Part shown: positions 63,470 through 64,000 of the stretch, one piece after another
Layout: each line of letters starts with the position of its first letter
Position numbering within the stretch: the stretch's first letter is position 1
Assembly: GCA_963669285.2 (NCBI GenBank)
Contig: CAXXSI010000002.1
Coordinates: 1 to 64,000 of the forward strand
Source of the DNA: JAWKWH01 sp963669285
GTDB taxonomy: Bacteria > Pseudomonadota > Alphaproteobacteria > Rhizobiales > Rhizobiaceae
Length of the DNA stretch: 64,000 bases
Direction: 5' to 3'
Translations under genes and position numbers: made by a program
The notes under the pieces: generated by a model
What the model saw: only the letters and a program-made list of their open reading frames with translations
What the model was told of the DNA's origin: nothing
Database searches by the model: none

Positions 63470-64000
63470 ATGGTTGAAGCCGGACATTTTGCACTAGTAC
63501 TCGCCTTCGCACTGGCGTTGGTACAATCGGTCGTGCCGCTCTATGGGGCGCGGGTTGGCAACAGCCGCCTGATGGAGGCAGGCGGTCCGGTTGCGGTGAC
63601 CGGATTCGCCATGACGCTGCTTTCCTTTTGCGCGTTAACGACCGCCTATGCCCAATCCGATTTCTCAGTCTTGAACGTGTGGCAGAACTCGCATTCTCTG
63701 AAGCCGCTGCTCTACAAATTCACCGGCACATGGGGCAACCACGAGGGCTCGATGCTTTTGTGGGTTGCAATTCTGATGCTGTTTGGCGCGCTGGTCGCAG
63801 TGTTTGGCCGCAACCTTCCACCGACGCTCAAAGCCAATGTGCTGGCGGTGCAAGGCTGGATCGGGGCCGCGTTTTTTGCGTTCATCCTGGCAACCTCAAA
63901 TCCATTTGCACGCATCAACCCGGCGCCCATTGAGGGTCGCGATCTCAATCCCGTTCTGCAGGACATCGGTTTGGCGATCCACCCACCGCTATTGTATCTG
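63470..64000 (+). CDS. ccmF: Haem lyase CcmF, N-terminal part
   Basis: The gene starts with ATG at 63470 (ribosome binding site GGAAG) and runs off the right edge; 177 residues are visible. Two or more helices (FALVLAFALALVQSVVPLYG, VAILMLFGALVAVFG), then the tryptophan-rich region YKFTGTWGNHEGSMLLWVAI and RDLNPVLQDIGLAIHPPLLY, the CcmF signature. Completes haem ligation to cytochromes c with CcmH. Confidence 0.93.
   Translation, partial: MVEAGHFALVLAFALALVQSVVPLYGARVGNSRLMEAGGPVAVTGFAMTLLSFCALTTAYAQSDFSVLNVWQNSHSLKPLLYKFTGTWGNHEGSMLLWVAILMLFGALVAVFGRNLPPTLKANVLAVQGWIGAAFFAFILATSNPFARINPAPIEGRDLNPVLQDIGLAIHPPLLYL

Overview
The window is a chromosomal stretch of an alphaproteobacterium, most likely of the order Hyphomicrobiales (Rhizobiales). 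This rests on the gene set: a MucR/Ros regulator, a FeuN-FeuP-FeuQ-like signalling locus, DUF5330, DUF6456, DUF1491 and DUF2336 proteins, a choline-sulfate/choline (bet) operon, a TIGR03808-type Tat protein and a gene-transfer-agent-type terminase remnant. The genus cannot be fixed from the sequence alone. Betaine synthesis and a seven-gene Mrp Na+/H+ antiporter suit a marine or saline habitat, which is inference.

Layout. 0-2 kb: end of a type II secretion pseudopilin operon (gspF-H-I-J). 2.1-3.7 kb: two exported proteins of unknown function, closed by a strong terminator. 3.8-8.0 kb: an AT-richer cassette with a glycosyltransferase, a DegT/DnrJ aminotransferase, a methyltransferase and a FemAB/GNAT-like acyltransferase, then tRNA-Pro(CGG). 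8.3-12.1 kb: two genes that together cover fructose-6-P to GDP-mannose (phosphomannomutase, and a guanylyltransferase fused to an AGE-type isomerase). 12.1-17.9 kb: betC, a serine/threonine dehydratase, betA and betB, with a palindromic operator upstream. 18-23 kb: thiolase, DUF3750, L-asparaginase II, YbjQ, and a Tat-exported beta-helix protein. 23-27.3 kb: an AbrB/Doc toxin-antitoxin pair and methylmalonyl-CoA mutase mutAB. 27.5-37.5 kb: HerA-like ATPase, dehalogenase, BCAA aminotransferase, SodB, cytochromes c, an S9 oligopeptidase, a porin-like barrel and MsrB. 37.7-43.6 kb: mrpABCDEFG. 43.6-47.7 kb: repeats, mucR, an IS5-family element abutting a 264-bp MITE, a DnaA-domain-IV protein and a DUF6456 protein. 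47.7-57.1 kb: sufE, DUF5330, a DivJ-like kinase, peptidoglycan-binding protein, DUF1491, DUF2336, DUF1214/DUF1254 and a class A PBP. 57.4-58.5 kb: a collapsed GTA/prophage locus. 58.5-64 kb: feuNPQ, a lipoprotein and ccmI-ccmE-(MITE)-ccmF.

At least thirteen single-base indels, nearly all in short homopolymers, break otherwise well-conserved reading frames: seven lie in the first 6 kb, the others near 12.0, 20.06, 20.56, 34.4, 35.45 and 46.1 kb. Their pattern suggests sequencing or assembly error more than gene decay, but real mutation in the 0-6 kb cassette cannot be excluded. Where a frame is broken, the coordinates given span the restored gene.

The most novel-looking items are the exported protein pair beside the type II secretion genes, the in-frame fusion of a GTA terminase N-terminus to a membrane tail, the two near-identical TA-flanked MITEs that carry a conserved 77-residue frame, and the serine dehydratase embedded in the choline-sulfate operon.
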